From Xiphias gladius (lineage: Eukaryota > Chordata > Actinopteri > Istiophoriformes > Xiphiidae), in NCBI RefSeq assembly GCF_016859285.1, contig NC_053407.1, forward strand, positions 24,733,857 through 24,797,856: DNA of 64,000 bases, given 5' to 3'. Below are positions 36,093 to 47,300 of the stretch, one piece after another. Below the pieces are notes generated by a model, which was not told where the DNA came from, did no database searches, and saw only the letters and a program-made list of their open reading frames with translations. Position 1 is the first letter of the stretch; every line of letters begins with the position of its first letter. Position numbers and translations under genes: made by a program.

Positions 36093-39000
36093 GCTGTAAC
36101 ACAGCCAAGACTGCACTTACATACTAAAACATCAGGTATCCAAAAGAATCAAGAATAAATAAAACGGCAGGGGAATAATACATCCCTCCTCCAAGTCTTT
36201 GCCAAAAAGATAATTTCATTAGTTGCGTGCCAAGTTTCACGGTCTTAGAGACCAGGGTATTTCAAAGTGATTAGGGCAAAAAACTAAAATGTTTTTCCTG
36301 TAAAAAGCTACAAAGCCATGAGGCTCTTCAAAATCAATTTCAGCTTACGTCTTCTCTCTCCAGGAACTCTCTGACATCGGGATCTTGGAGAAGCGATGGG
36401 TGATTTACCACCCTCTGCAGATACCTGTCAGATGGGAAAATTGTGAGAAGAAAACTCACTTTCCTGCTTGTATGAGCATCGCAACATGATGAAACTTTTA
36501 CTTTTGTTTAGATTTTTGTGGCCAAGGATTCGTTTCTCTTACCTCTCCAAAGCACCTCTTCTTCTCTCAACAAAGTCTGCAGATGAGGAATCTTCCTTTC
36601 CCACCTTCACCTTTGTCATACCTGCGCAAGAGAACATCCATTTTCATAGCTGATGGAGATAAGATTCACTCTTACAGCTGAAGAGAAAATGCGAGGAAAG
36701 GAAACGTTTAGCCAGTCAGTCTACCCAGGATGCTCTTCTCAGGTGGTGGGGGCACGATGAATCCATTTGGTCCATGTTTTTCAGAAAGCTTCTCATAGAG
36801 GCCGAGGAAGTCGCTGAAGCGTCGTCTCACTGTAAACGTTTTGCTGCGGAACATGGGCAGTGTGGTCTGAAAGAGACAATTTTCTTCAATTAAAACCCTT
36901 GTATTATAGTATTTGTACCTAACAAGCTTAAGTCTGGTGAAGAACTACTCTAAAATTCTGACAATCTATTTTTGCCCTTCAAGGGCAGTACATGGGCATT
37001 TTAATACACCGACCAGTATTTCTTCTCTTTTCACACCGTTACCACACATCTGATGAGTATCTGTATTAACTTCCTCTGGACTAAAGATGGAAACCTTCCA
37101 TCCTTCTCGGTGTGACACTGACAAGAGTTTTTACCTGTGTGGATACTTTATAGGCCATGTAAGCGTTCATCCCGTCCCCTGAAAAAAAAAACAAAAAAAA
37201 ACATGGAAGACATTAATTGAGTTGGTGCAAAATAAGCACACTATTTGATATAAATATTTATAGAATATTACTCAAGGCAAGCTGCTTGTGGGTTTTATTT
37301 ATGGTACTTTAATCACTGGTCTCATTTCTTGAATTTTGAAATCATAAAATCGTAAAAAAAAGACTCAAGCATCTCAGAATAACCTTTGCTTGCTTGATGT
37401 TTACAGCGCACAAACCAATTTGAATCCTCATTGTAATGAATTAAAGAAAACCCAGACACATTACTTATTGAAAACGGGATAAAAATAATAGCCCTCACCT
37501 ATTTTTTCAGGGTCTTTGACAGAGACAAAAATGTCAAATTTGTCTTCCTGCTCCTCTTCTTCCTCTTCTTCCAACTGAAACAGAAAGTGAACATTTCCAG
37601 TAGCAATTACAGCAAAATTTGGATTTTTGTAAAAACTGGAACTGTTTCTTGAAGGAGGTGGGACTTGTTTGTTCCAGTGGAATTTTAACTGGTCAAAAAG
37701 TTGCTTAAACCTCCCTTATATTTCCAATTTCTCTGAATTCTGACATTTCAGGGAACCTTAACATGAATAAAGGGGTGTGCAGAAATAGCAAATAGTTGAA
37801 CTCCAACAGTTTTAAGTCTTTACTTTGTTAAAGTCACACTGGGAATTTCACTCTGGGATCAGATATCTATGTACCTCCTCAAGGGCAGCAGACTGTGGCT
37901 TGGCCAGGCTGGCAGCAGCTGACGGGGAGGGGGCGGGCGCAGACGGTTTGGCAGTTACCTCCTTCTTTCTTTCGTTCCGCGGACTGTCAAGAGAAAGCTC
38001 CACTGTGGCTTCTGTTAGAGAGGAAAAGAAAGTAAAGAAACCAGATGTGGGTCATCCCATACTGAATGGAAATGTGCAGAGAGATGTCCTTTATTTATTT
38101 GACATCCTCGACAGTCTTTGCTCTGTTATGAATCTACCTTTATGTATTTATTGACAGCATGTATTCAAATTTGCTGTCAATGTGTCATTTTTGAAGTTGA
38201 ACAGTTGCACTTACTTCGTTATTGGACAAAGAAACAAAATACCTACGGAGAGCGCATGTCATTACACATCTTGATTTTTCCAATCACCACTAATTTTTCA
38301 ATCTTTAAATTAAAATATTTTACACAATTAGTAGCTTTCGCAAGGGCACTTTGACATGCGGACAGAAGGAGCCAGAGTTCAAACCAACAGCAGTATGATT
38401 ATGATAAATGGCTAATTGGTGAACTCCAACACACGGTAAACACAAGATTTCAGTTTCTTTAATAAAGTGTGTGTTGACAGTGTGCGGGATTTCGCAACCT
38501 GTCTTGGAGGTATGTATTAAAAACTTTACAGTAAAATCCTACTTGTATCTCTGCGTGTGATAATAAAGCTTTTCACCTTGACAAGACACAAATCACTATG
38601 CAGGTTCTTTCAGACATGGACTCTAAATACTTAGAGTTTCTCTTCTTTGCTTTCTCCCGGGCTAATACAGCTCAATTTTATGTGGCACAGTGTTTGTTAA
38701 CAGTCACAAGGGCCACATTTCTTGGACAGGGTTTCAGTGATTTGACATCCTGCAAATATTGGATTTTTGCCGTGAGGGGGAACAAACATATATAATTCCA
38801 GTCCGGCACAATAAATGTGACAATGTTTCTGTTGTAACTTCTCGTTTTTTTAAAGACACTAAAGGGGCGTCATATTGGACTATGGGTTTAAGACGTTAAC
38901 CATAAAATAAATCACAGTGTCACCGGTTCAAGTCCAACCGTAGCTCTTTTATTTCATGTCATGCCCTGTCTGTCTCCTCTCATTTCCTGTCAGCACCCTA

Positions 39001-42000
39001 CTATCCACTATCTAATAATTGCAAACATACACCAATAAACACACTGGGAGGAAAAGAAAAAGCATTTTAAAGAAATGCCTCAGTATGACCATCTGTTTTT
39101 TTATTTGTAAATATAAGAACAGAATCTGTACCAACTAAAAATTCCCATATTGAGGCAGAAAAAAGTTGTAGAATCAGCAGTTTGTTTCCTGTATTTTCTG
39201 CCTTCATATTTCCTGTTTGATCATGCACCTGTTGAAGAGTTTTGTTGAGTGTGCATACCTCTCTTCTTGAACAAAACAAAATACCGAAAGTAGACTGACC
39301 CAACATTTTTATCCAAGGCCAGTGCAGATATCTGTTGTGCACACATGGCTACGAAGACACAAAATCACTACAAAGAGTCTGTGCCCAGGGACCCATTGAC
39401 TGGTCTCACATTTTATATGGGAGCATTCCCTCTATCACTAATCCTTCTCGTAGAACACTAAATCCTGATAATGTAACCAAAGAATAAAAGTAGTAGACCC
39501 ACCAGCAAAGATATCCGTCTCCTCTTCAGAGTGGACTCCATTGGTCTTGGAGTTGACGGTGCTGGCGTTGCTGATGCTGGGTGCTGTGGTGATTGCCTCT
39601 TCAGTGAAGATATCAGCAGGTTCTGCAGGATTACTCTCTTGCAGAGGCCCAGCTATGCTAAAACCATCACCAGCAGCAGCTTTGGTTGTGACAGGTTTGT
39701 CCTTCTGCTCTTTATTGATGGTTTTCTTTGAGGTGGCACCCAGCAGATCACCAAGCAGGTCCTCATCGGGTTCGCCAAAGAGGCTCTTCTGTGGCAGCTT
39801 GGCGGATTTAGTCTGCCATGGTTCTGCAAACAAGTCACTTCCCTCATCCTTGAACAGGTCGACTGTTGCCATGCTGGGTTTTTTGGGATCTGCAGCGGGT
39901 GGAGCATCACCAAGGAGGTCAACCAGAGGGTCAACAATTTTGTTAAAGCCAGGTGGCTGTTGGGTGTTACTGGCTGATGAATCACCACTGAAGTCGATAA
40001 TTGGAGCAGTGGAAGTGTCTTGTGCTTCCTGTTTTGCATCGGCAGGCGGATCTGTAACACTGCCTGTCACTTCACTTTTATCCGTTACTGCTTCAGCAGT
40101 AACATCCGCTACCGCCACTTCCTCTTGCAGTGCCTCAGTTTCACTTCCCAATATATCAACAAAATCATCTGAGGGTTCATCTAAAGAGATTTCAGTTGTG
40201 TCTTTTGCTGCAGCTGCGACTTTGTCAGCAGCAGCTTCGGCTACGTTGTTTGTTAGGTCAACGAAATCATCTGAGGGTTCACTGGCAACTTCACTTGCTG
40301 GCTTGTTTTCTGTTTGGCTGCTGATGGGCTCAATTAAGGGATCGTTCATGATGTCAGTGGGAGGCTTCATTAAAACATCACTGGGTTGACTGGCAGGTGG
40401 CAGTTTGGTGTCCGTTTCAGTCAGTGGAGGGTTGCTCTGGAGAACAGGTGAAAAGGGGAAAAAGGTTTAGAGTGCTTGAACAGTGCTGCAACCAACAATT
40501 ATCTGTCAATTTTTTTTTTGGATTAATCTTTAATCATCAAGAACAAAAAAAACAAAAAAAAGATTTCCTTGAGGCCAAAGTGATGTCTCCAATGTCTTGT
40601 TTTGTCCGACAAACTAGAACATATTCAACTTTCAATCCTGTTAAACAGTTTCTCAACAGTTTCTGTTGAGAAACTGGAACCATTGAATGTGTGGCATTTT
40701 GACTTGTAAATGACTAACATGATTAACTGATGATCAAAACTGCTTAAGTCAGCAATTAAAGGATTAGTCAATCAACCAAAACACTTCTTTTAATTTTTAA
40801 TCAATTACTCACTCCCAAAGCCTGACAGAAAGCGTTGTACTCTCTTTATATCATGAGGATCTGATCTTCTAAAGTTAATAACATTTCCTCATACCGTAAA
40901 AGTCAGCTAGAATAAATTGTCCATAAAACTTTTCTAAACTGTTTCTGCATCATACTCCAAGTCTCTGGTATTGGGTTGCATGGTCTTCATTTATTTTTAC
41001 TTTACTTTACTTTATTTTCACTATAATATCGCTAAAAACACAACTTCCACAAACTCATCAACCATGATCACAGTTTGCCGCACTATGATTAAAGGGGGTT
41101 TTAATGGCTTAAGGACAGGTATCAGGAAATATTAATGGATTTTAGGGGAATAAAACAGGCTTCAACAAACACGCTGTGTGACTAGTGTGCACTACACTTT
41201 AAAAATCAAAAAGTAAGTAGCTTGAAACTGAAGAAAAGCAATGACTTGCAGAAACATTTTATCATGTTTCAGAAACAGCTTCATTGGATGAATGCTCGCA
41301 AAGAAGTCTAATGCAGTTTAATGCAGTCTAGTGCTGCAAAAAAAATCCTACTTTCCTACAGGTTGTAATGTTCAGTTTTTGTTGAAACTTTTTGGAGATA
41401 GGTTTACTCAACTTTATAGTCTTCTTACAGGCTGTAGTATGTGGGGCTGTTGGACTGTATTGTGTGTGTGTTTTGTAGTCCACCCTAACAGAAGAAAACA
41501 TTCCGTTGGTCACACCTACTAAACTGTTAACGTCTTATCATAGGTTTTGTGTGCACTTGCCAGTCATGATGTTGAGTGAAACTAAGTGAACAGATTCTTA
41601 ACACAGTGCATCTGTGAAAAAAAGTCTAATCAAATGGTAAAATGTACAATTAGAGGCCAGAGTGAACTATAATGAGGTGATTAACATGGCTTTTTAATAT
41701 GAAAGGCCACTCTGAATCCGCTAACAACCACTGCTGGTCCACTTCCAAACATTACTTCATCTACAGGCTCTGTTAAATGTAACATCCACAACTGCTGACT
41801 AATGTTTTCCATGCAGCAGTGAGTCCAGCTCTCAAAAAAAAAAAAAAATATCAAAGACAGCAACTTTCCAATCTCTCCTCTGAACTTTGACTGTGGGAAA
41901 ACATCCGGGTTCTGACCATGTGATCACAGCTGACTCACATGACAGGAGGCTGCCTGAGCCAGCTTTTAATCCTCATTCAAAAAGAGTCTGAATTTTAACC

Positions 42001-43893
42001 CTCTGATAAACATGAAACAACGGAACATGAAATAACAGAATCACTACCCTGATGTCAGCTTTTACAAACAAACCACACAAACCATAATTCCTGAAGATTG
42101 TTAAGATCTGACTTCTGCTTGCTTTACCTACTATATGCATGGCCTATATGTCTGCACACCCAAATGCTGAGGACTTCAAATTTTTGGTTTTAGAAATGAC
42201 CAAAATGTTCTGCACAGACAACATCCACATGTCACTAACCAAATATAAAACTACATTAAAGAGTAGGGCTGCGAACAAGGATTATTTTTTATTATCGATT
42301 AATCTGCCAGTTGTTTTCTTGATTAATCGATTAGACAATGGTGACAGACACCCATCGCAACACCCTGGAGTCCAAGGCGACATCGTCAAACGTCTTATTT
42401 TTTTTAACCAACAGTCTAAAACCCCAAAACATTAAGCTTACAGCAATGTCAAACTATGAAGAGCACAAACACTCACATTTGTGAGCTTTGTCTAATAGAG
42501 CTGCAAATGATTTACAGCTCTATTAGACATTAGTCGATGTATTTAGGACCATGTACAATATTTAACATCAATTTTGATGCATTGTACCAGGGTTAGCCTG
42601 AGGCAAATTTTCATCTGCAATCCCATGGAAGGTCACAGTTAAAAACTTCCACACAGTGACGGCACAGCACTAAGCAAACTAGGCAAACAAGAAAAAACAC
42701 GTACCAAAAATGACAGACATTAATACATCACTCTCACTCTCACACAGACTCACTCTCACTTTCACATACACACCGTGAGCATGTTATACAAATTAAAAAC
42801 GAGGATATCTGAATTTTCCCAATTAATCTGATGATTATTTTTTCGATTAATCATTTAGTCTATGAATACTCAAAAAACTGTCCAAAATGCCCATCACAAC
42901 CTCGCAGAGCTGGATGCGACGTCTTCAAATGTCTCTTTTTGTGCGAGCAAAAGTCCAAATCCTTAAAAGTATTTAGTTTACCATGATATATAGAGAATAT
43001 TTGGCTCAGTTACACTATTTTTGCCTGAAAAATGACAAGGACTGCAACCAACAACTATTTTCATTTTTTTGATTATTTTTTTTCCGGTCGATTGTTTTGC
43101 CTACAAAAAGCCAGAAAATAGTGAAAAATGCCCGTAAATATTTCCCACAGGCCAAAGTGACATCTTTAAACGTCTTGATTTTGCTGACCAACCCTCAAAA
43201 ATTAGAGATGTCCGGTTTACTATCATGCATGACAAATAAAAGCTTCAAATCACCACATCTGAGAAGGATATTGGACGTTTCCGCCTATAAAATGACAAAA
43301 ACGAGTCTCCAATTATCAAACTCATTGCCAATTCATTTTCTGTCCGTCGACTAAAAGATTAATCGACCAATTGTTTCAGCTCTAGCTAGTTATATGGTTT
43401 GCTAATCGACCTGGTGAAATCACAGCCAGACAGTACTTCACATTGCAGCTGTTTTTTTTTTTAAAGCTGCAGACTCTCTGCATCAAAACCTCCGAAATGC
43501 TTAGATAATTTAAGCTGCAGTGAATACTTTGAGTGTAGCATTATCTGACATGACAGTTGTATATGCGAACATTATTTACTTACTGTTTTCTGTGCGGTAA
43601 GAATAGCAAAAATGTTGGTGGAAACCTCCCACAACTAAACCCAAACTTGCTGAAAGTGCCTCATTAGCTTTCTTCGCTGACGTTAGCTAAGTACCTTGGC
43701 AGTTAATGTCAGTTAGCCAAATCAGAGGCTAGTTAGCTACCGTGAAATCAACATTCAGGCTTACTGCGCTCATGAAGGGGTCGTCCCCGTCGTCTTCGTC
43801 GCTGTCTCGGCCTCCGACTTCTTCGGAGTCCAGCACATCTTGGTCCTCGGAGTCGGGGAACGGAGGAGGACTTCGCTCCGAGCTGGTCGCCAT
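31671..43893 (-). CDS. snx1: SNX1, sorting nexin 1 (SNX-BAR subunit of retromer/ESCPE-1)
   Basis: Endosomal PX-BAR protein that forms tubular carriers for endosome-to-Golgi retrieval. Coding exons 5' to 3': 43765-43893, 39503-40436, 37875-38011, 37499-37574, 37135-37178, 36725-36866, 36543-36621, 36349-36424, 35897-36010, 35079-35172, 34447-34652, 33767-33910, 32768-32848, 32604-32675, 31671-31721. They join in frame to 792 aa, against 522 in human. Residues 1-43 are acidic (ends '[10 protein letters not shown]'); 44-354 come from the giant exon 2; '[10 protein letters not shown]' near 355-364 is a SNX1 hallmark. PX domain about 412-538 with R454-R456 ('RRRFSDF') and P479-P482; amphipathic-helix linker '[21 protein letters not shown]'; then the BAR domain ('[17 protein letters not shown]', '[13 protein letters not shown]' end). 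SNX1 rather than SNX2 by the BAR text. Fish may have two copies; which one is unknown. Confidence 0.95.
31840..32140 (-). repeat. interspersed repeat, family B copy
   Basis: In minus orientation: 'TTCTCAATAGACAGAAAATTAATTAAC', 'GGGTTTTAGACTGCTGGTTGGACAAAACAAG', 'GAAGACGTTACTTTGG' and 'AATAATCGTTACTTGCCGCCCT' follow the family order. Lies in snx1 intron 14. Confidence 0.65.
32160..32185. repeat. poly-A run within snx1 intron 14
   Basis: About 24 A residues at the edge of a minus-strand family-B copy (about 31840-32140). Intron 14 (31722-32603) shows nothing else. Confidence 0.85.
35281..35324. repeat. perfect 16-bp inverted repeat (hairpin), snx1 intron 9
   Basis: Arms ACACTATCTTGTATGC (35281-35296) and its exact reverse complement (35309-35324) around a 12-base loop. 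Stem is too short for a typical pre-miRNA. Confidence 0.95.
36017..36088. repeat. (AC)n microsatellite at the snx1 exon-9 acceptor
   Basis: 36 AC units on + ((GT)n on the snx1 strand). It ends only six bases from the exon: on the minus strand it reads (GT)36 then CTTCAG and the exon starting '[12 protein letters not shown]'. Confidence 0.97.
38012..39502 (-). other. snx1 intron 2, with a SINE
   Basis: 1.5-kb phase-1 intron. It contains a tRNA-derived SINE-like repeat (about 38862-39040) and otherwise AT-rich sequence without a supported feature. Other snx1 introns above 300 bases (32849-33766, 33911-34446, 34653-35078, 35173-35896, 37575-37874) contain A/T runs but no gene. Confidence 0.65.
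38862..39040 (+). repeat. tRNA-derived SINE-like repeat
   Basis: Contains a Pol III B-box-like 'GGTTCAAGTCC' (about 38927-38937) followed by 'AACCGTAGCTC', 'ATGTCATGCCCTGTCTGTCTCC' and 'CATTTCCTGTCAGC', the order seen in a frequent fish SINE whose tail ends in AATAAA-like text (here 'CCAATAAACAC'). The A box is poorly preserved. Confidence 0.6.
39503..40436 (-). other. snx1: snx1 exon 2: enlarged acidic disordered N-terminal exon
   Basis: A single 934-base exon coding residues 44-354, low in hydrophobics and rich in Asp, Glu, Ala, Ser, Pro and Thr. It contains an exact octapeptide duplication 'EPSDDFVD' at residues 96-103 and 130-137. It also has recurrent Leu/Asp clusters: 'DPLVDLLGD' (212-220), '[11 protein letters not shown]' (236-246), '[10 protein letters not shown]' (267-276) and 'ADIF' (317-320). 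Both boundaries are canonical and the frame is open throughout. The reverse strand also has an open frame of 282 codons, explained by composition. Confidence 0.88.
40480..40780 (+). repeat. interspersed repeat, family B copy
   Basis: 'GTGCTGCAACCAACAATTATCTGTC', 'GGATTAATC', 'AAAGTGATGTCTCCAATGTCTTGTTTTGTCCGAC' and 'GGATTAGTCAATCAACC'. A perfect hairpin sits inside at 40646-40676. Confidence 0.65.
40646..40676. repeat. perfect 14-bp inverted repeat with 3-base loop
   Basis: Arms CAGTTTCTCAACAG (40646-40659) and CTGTTGAGAAACTG (40663-40676), loop TTT. Inside a family-B copy in snx1 intron 1. Confidence 0.95.
42265..42530 (+). repeat. family B copy ending in a perfect hairpin
   Basis: 'AGGGCTGCGAACAAGGATTATTTTTTATTATCGATTAATCTGCC...' is a family-B start. 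At 42490-42503 GTCTAATAGAGCTG is mirrored exactly at 42515-42528 around an 11-base loop, followed by 'ATTAGTCGATG'. Confidence 0.7.
43035..43390 (+). repeat. interspersed repeat, family B copy (best preserved)
   Basis: 'GGACTGCAACCAACAACTATTTTC', 'GGTCGATTGTTTTGCCTACAAAAAGCCAG', 'GTGAAAAATGCCCG', 'AAAGTGACATCTTTAAACGTCTTG', 'CTGACCAACCCTCAAAA' and 'TTCTGTCCGTCGAC...ATTAATCGACCAATTGTTTCAGCTCTA' give the full landmark set. Confidence 0.75.
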
Positions 43894-43945
43894 CTTCAAT
43901 CTTTTTTATCAAACACAAGGGGAGGTAACGTCAACCGCTCGCCAA

Positions 43946-43997
<52 letters not shown>

Positions 43998-44375
43998 TCA
44001 CTCACTCACTCACACACACACACACACACACACACCCGCGCAGGCAGGCAGGCAGACCGACCGACCGACCGACCTAAGCACTAAGGGCCGAAGCACTGCC
44101 GCTACACACTGAAGTAGTAGTTCACCTCGAGATCGGTCGAGGAAAAACGAGAACAGACTGCAAACCGGAGGCTCGGGACGTGCAAACGCGCCGCTGTCTA
44201 CTTACTTCCTGATCCTCCTCCTCCGTCTTCTTGTCAGGTTAGCTTCGGTCGATGTTAGCTAGCTGGGCAGTCATGGGACTGAAGCCGTAAATATGGACCA
44301 GGACAGGGGTGCAGCTGAAGTTAGCTAATCCGCACACAGCTCGGTGCCCATATTAGAGACATCCGACTTTGGGAG
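43894..44375. promoter_or_regulatory. bidirectional promoter interval of snx1 (-) and the SV2-like gene (+)
   Basis: Only 482 bases separate the two divergent start codons. The left part (43954-44073) is a chain of tandem repeats: (CA)n, (CACT)n, (CA)n, (CAGG)n and (GACC)n. The right part is CpG-rich ('CGAGATCGGTCGAGG', 'GTGCAAACGCGCCGC') with an ETS-like ACTTCCTGATCC near 44203 and no TATA box. Both 5' UTRs must lie here or begin in upstream exons. In-frame TAG at 44322-44324 shows that the SV2-like protein does not start further upstream in this exon. Confidence 0.6.
43954..44073. repeat. compound microsatellite cluster
   Basis: (CA)n at 43955-43993, (CACT/CTCA)n at about 43991-44012, (CA)n to about 44034, then (CAGG)n at 44041-44054 and (GACC)n at 44055-44073. 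Confidence 0.93.
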
Positions 44376-47300
44376 ATGTCTCGTCACATGCGAACCGGAG
44401 ATGCGGAGGCGTTGCGGCCGCTTCTTCTCGCCGGAGATCACCTGCCAAGCGAGCTGGACTCAGACGAAGGTAAACTCAGTGCCGCTCCATCACTTCAGCA
44501 TTGACTGTGCTTTAAGCGGTGCCGGGAGAAGTACTCGGACGCTTTGCTTGGGTAAAACTACCAATACGTTGATGTGAACATACTCTGTTACAAGTGAAAG
44601 CACTGCACTTAAAATCCTGCTTCAGTGAAAGTATGAAAGTGTCTTCAGCAAAATGTAGATAACGAATCACGAGTACAAGTACTGGCCTTGCCCTGCAAGT
44701 TATCGCTGCTGGAGAGTAACGAAGTATATTTACTCAAGTATTTTAAGTGAACACAATCTTGAGGAACTCGTACCTCACTTGAGTGTTTATATTTGATGTC
44801 ACTGCAACACAGCTGCAACTTAATGGATTAATCGATTAGTAGATCGACAGGAAAATTAATCTGCGACTATTTTCATAATCGAATAATCGTTGTAGTAATT
44901 TCTTACGCAAAAAATGCCGAAGATTTGATGGTTCCACCTTCTCAGATGTGAGAATTTGACACTTGTCTTTGTTGCACATGATACCAAACGGGCTGCCTTT
45001 GGGGGTTTTTTTGTGGGTCCTGGTCAGCCAAGACACAATTGATCAATCAAGAAAACAATCAGCAGATTGATCGATAATGAAAATAATTGTTTGTTCCCAA
45101 ACAGCAGAATGAAAAGTACGGTGCAGCTTGGGTGCAGTGCAAGATACGAATACAGGTCCCCGCGTTCCCTTGCTCCGGGTTGTATGTGCGGTGATTAGTT
45201 TATGGTAATTTGGTGTAAAACAACATTATTTAGGAATATGCACCATGTGAACACAATCTAAACTAAAATTATCAATGTTTTAGGACTAGATTTAGACACA
45301 GGGACTCTCTAAGAGGACAAGGCCACAAGGTTAGTGGCACAGTTTCTCAAACAAATTTGCAAGTAATGATATCAGCAAAAAGCAACAGGCGCACACACAC
45401 ACACACACACACAGTGAACCTGGGAGCCCCGCATGTGTATCATTGAAAATCTTTAACCTAATTTTAAATATCCTAAAAACCACACCTGTTATCTGTAATG
45501 ACAGTTTCTTCTGCATGAGAGGAGCTGTGGAGGGAAGCTATCATTTCATTTATGCTAAGTTTGTGGCCTTGATTTTTGCACCAACAAAGTAAAGGTCTAA
45601 AGCCACTGCTATGTCTTTAATACCTCCTCTATCTTGAGCTTACATTTCACCTGACCTGTTTGCGTGTACGTTTTGCTGCTCCACAGGTGAAATCATTTTT
45701 GACAGGAGCGCGTCAAACATCAAACGTGAAGCCGGGGGGAGTGCAAACAGAAGGTTAACATATGAGGAAGCAGTGGAGGAAGCAGGTAATCTACCCTTTC
45801 GATTGTGCGGTAGTTACTTTTGCCCGTATGTTTTGTCATGATAAGTAACGTCAGATGTGAGGTTAAACATATTTGTGATAAGTCAACGCACTGTGTTCTT
45901 GGTGTTGAGGATTTAAATATCTCACTGTAAACTGGAGGAGCAGGAGCATTCATTGCGTGGGCCTGTAGAACTCAAAATGTTTTGTTTTTTTTTTTCAGCT
46001 GAAAAAGACATTGTCCATAAGCTTTTTTTAATAGTCTATGAAAAATAAGATTTATAGAAATACCAGGATATGACCCAGTAGTGAGCAATGAGAATACAGC
46101 ATATTCATAATAATCTTTTCACCCCAGTTTCTGCCACATTAGATTGAACTGTATATTTAAACTTATACATCCTGACATATTTGTTCAGCAGTATAAATGC
46201 AGTTCAATGTTACTTGCAACTTTGGTGTGTAATAGTGAGGTGTCAGGTTATCATAATGGGCAGGGCAGCTGGACTACATGGCTGTTGACTGTATGCAAAA
46301 TAGGCCAACAAAAAACCAGAGGATCCTGTGATAGCTAACTTCTCTCTGTGTTTATTTCCTCTTTGTCCTGCTTCTGCTCACAGGTTTTGGTTTGTTTCAC
46401 TGGCTACTGTTGGTGGTTTGTGGCTGGGCCAACGCCAGCGACGCTGTGGAGATTCTCTGTGTGTCTTTTCTCCTGCCAACGGCGCGCTGTGATCTGCTGC
46501 TGAGCTCTTCAGACATGGGCCTGCTGACAGCCAGCATTTTCCTGGGTGAATCACAGTCATTTAATAAACCAGTTAGCGTACCTGAGCTGGCACGGGACAC
46601 CTGCGAAGGCAGTAACAGAAAACCCGGGACAACAACATGTCTCCAGTGGGCAGTGGCATCGTTCTCATACTTCTTCAAAATCTTGTATCCGTCAAAGTAA
46701 ATGTAAACAAAGTTGTCTTAATGGCATTAAAAACTGATGAAAAACTTGGATACTAGGTACAAGGGGCAGTTGGACACACAAAGATTAAAAACTAGGTTTT
46801 AAAATGTTTTCAAAGTCTGAACTTTAACTATCCAGTCCACTTGTAAAATTAACAAACAAAAGGAAAATGAAAATATAGTTTGTTTTTCCTGGTCCAAGCA
46901 AGTTAAAAAATATATTTTCAGTATTAATGTTAGCAGACTTCAGGAATAATTTATGATTTATAATTATTTGTATTACATAATACTTGTTGCAAATACAGGC
47001 AGACTTGCTGTTTTAAGCATCTTGTGACATTTATTAACCTTTATGATTAGAAACTGTACCAAAAATGATAAAGCTAGAACTGGAATCAATAACCAAACTA
47101 AAATCCTAAAAGACTGAAACTAACAAATGCACAGTGTAAAGCAAATAAAACTAAACTGAACAGACAGAGTATTCAAAAATAAAAGGAAGGAAAAATCCCA
47201 AATTTTAATAGCTACTATTGTGAATCTTAAGTTAGTTAAAAGTGTAAGTACAAGTGTAAGTTCAAGAACTAAAATGTTAAAAGGAAAATAAAGTGTCCAT

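Larger units (their letters stand above)
40437..43764 (-). other. snx1 intron 1, repeat-rich
   Basis: 3.3-kb first intron. Several family-B copies on + lie at about 40480-40780, 42265-42450, 42800-43010 and 43035-43390. Two perfect short hairpins (40646-40676 and 42490-42528) and a poly-A run (about 41835-41848) also occur. No coding sequence was found. Confidence 0.7.
44470..45686 (+). other. intron 1 of the SV2-like gene, with two repeat copies
   Basis: 1.2-kb intron holding a family-A copy (about 44518-44790), a minus-strand family-B copy (about 44815-45090) and a (CA)n run (45391-45413). No coding sequence. Confidence 0.7.

Noticed and set aside
39541-40389. 282-codon open frame on the + strand
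   Set aside because: Antisense of snx1 exon 2. The minus-strand frame has canonical splice sites, the right phase and SNX1 flanks; the + frame has only composition-driven Ser/Ala/Leu text.
43954-44073. Tandem repeats considered as a CRISPR array
   Set aside because: Units are 2-4 bases with no spacers, in a vertebrate promoter interval; this is a compound microsatellite.
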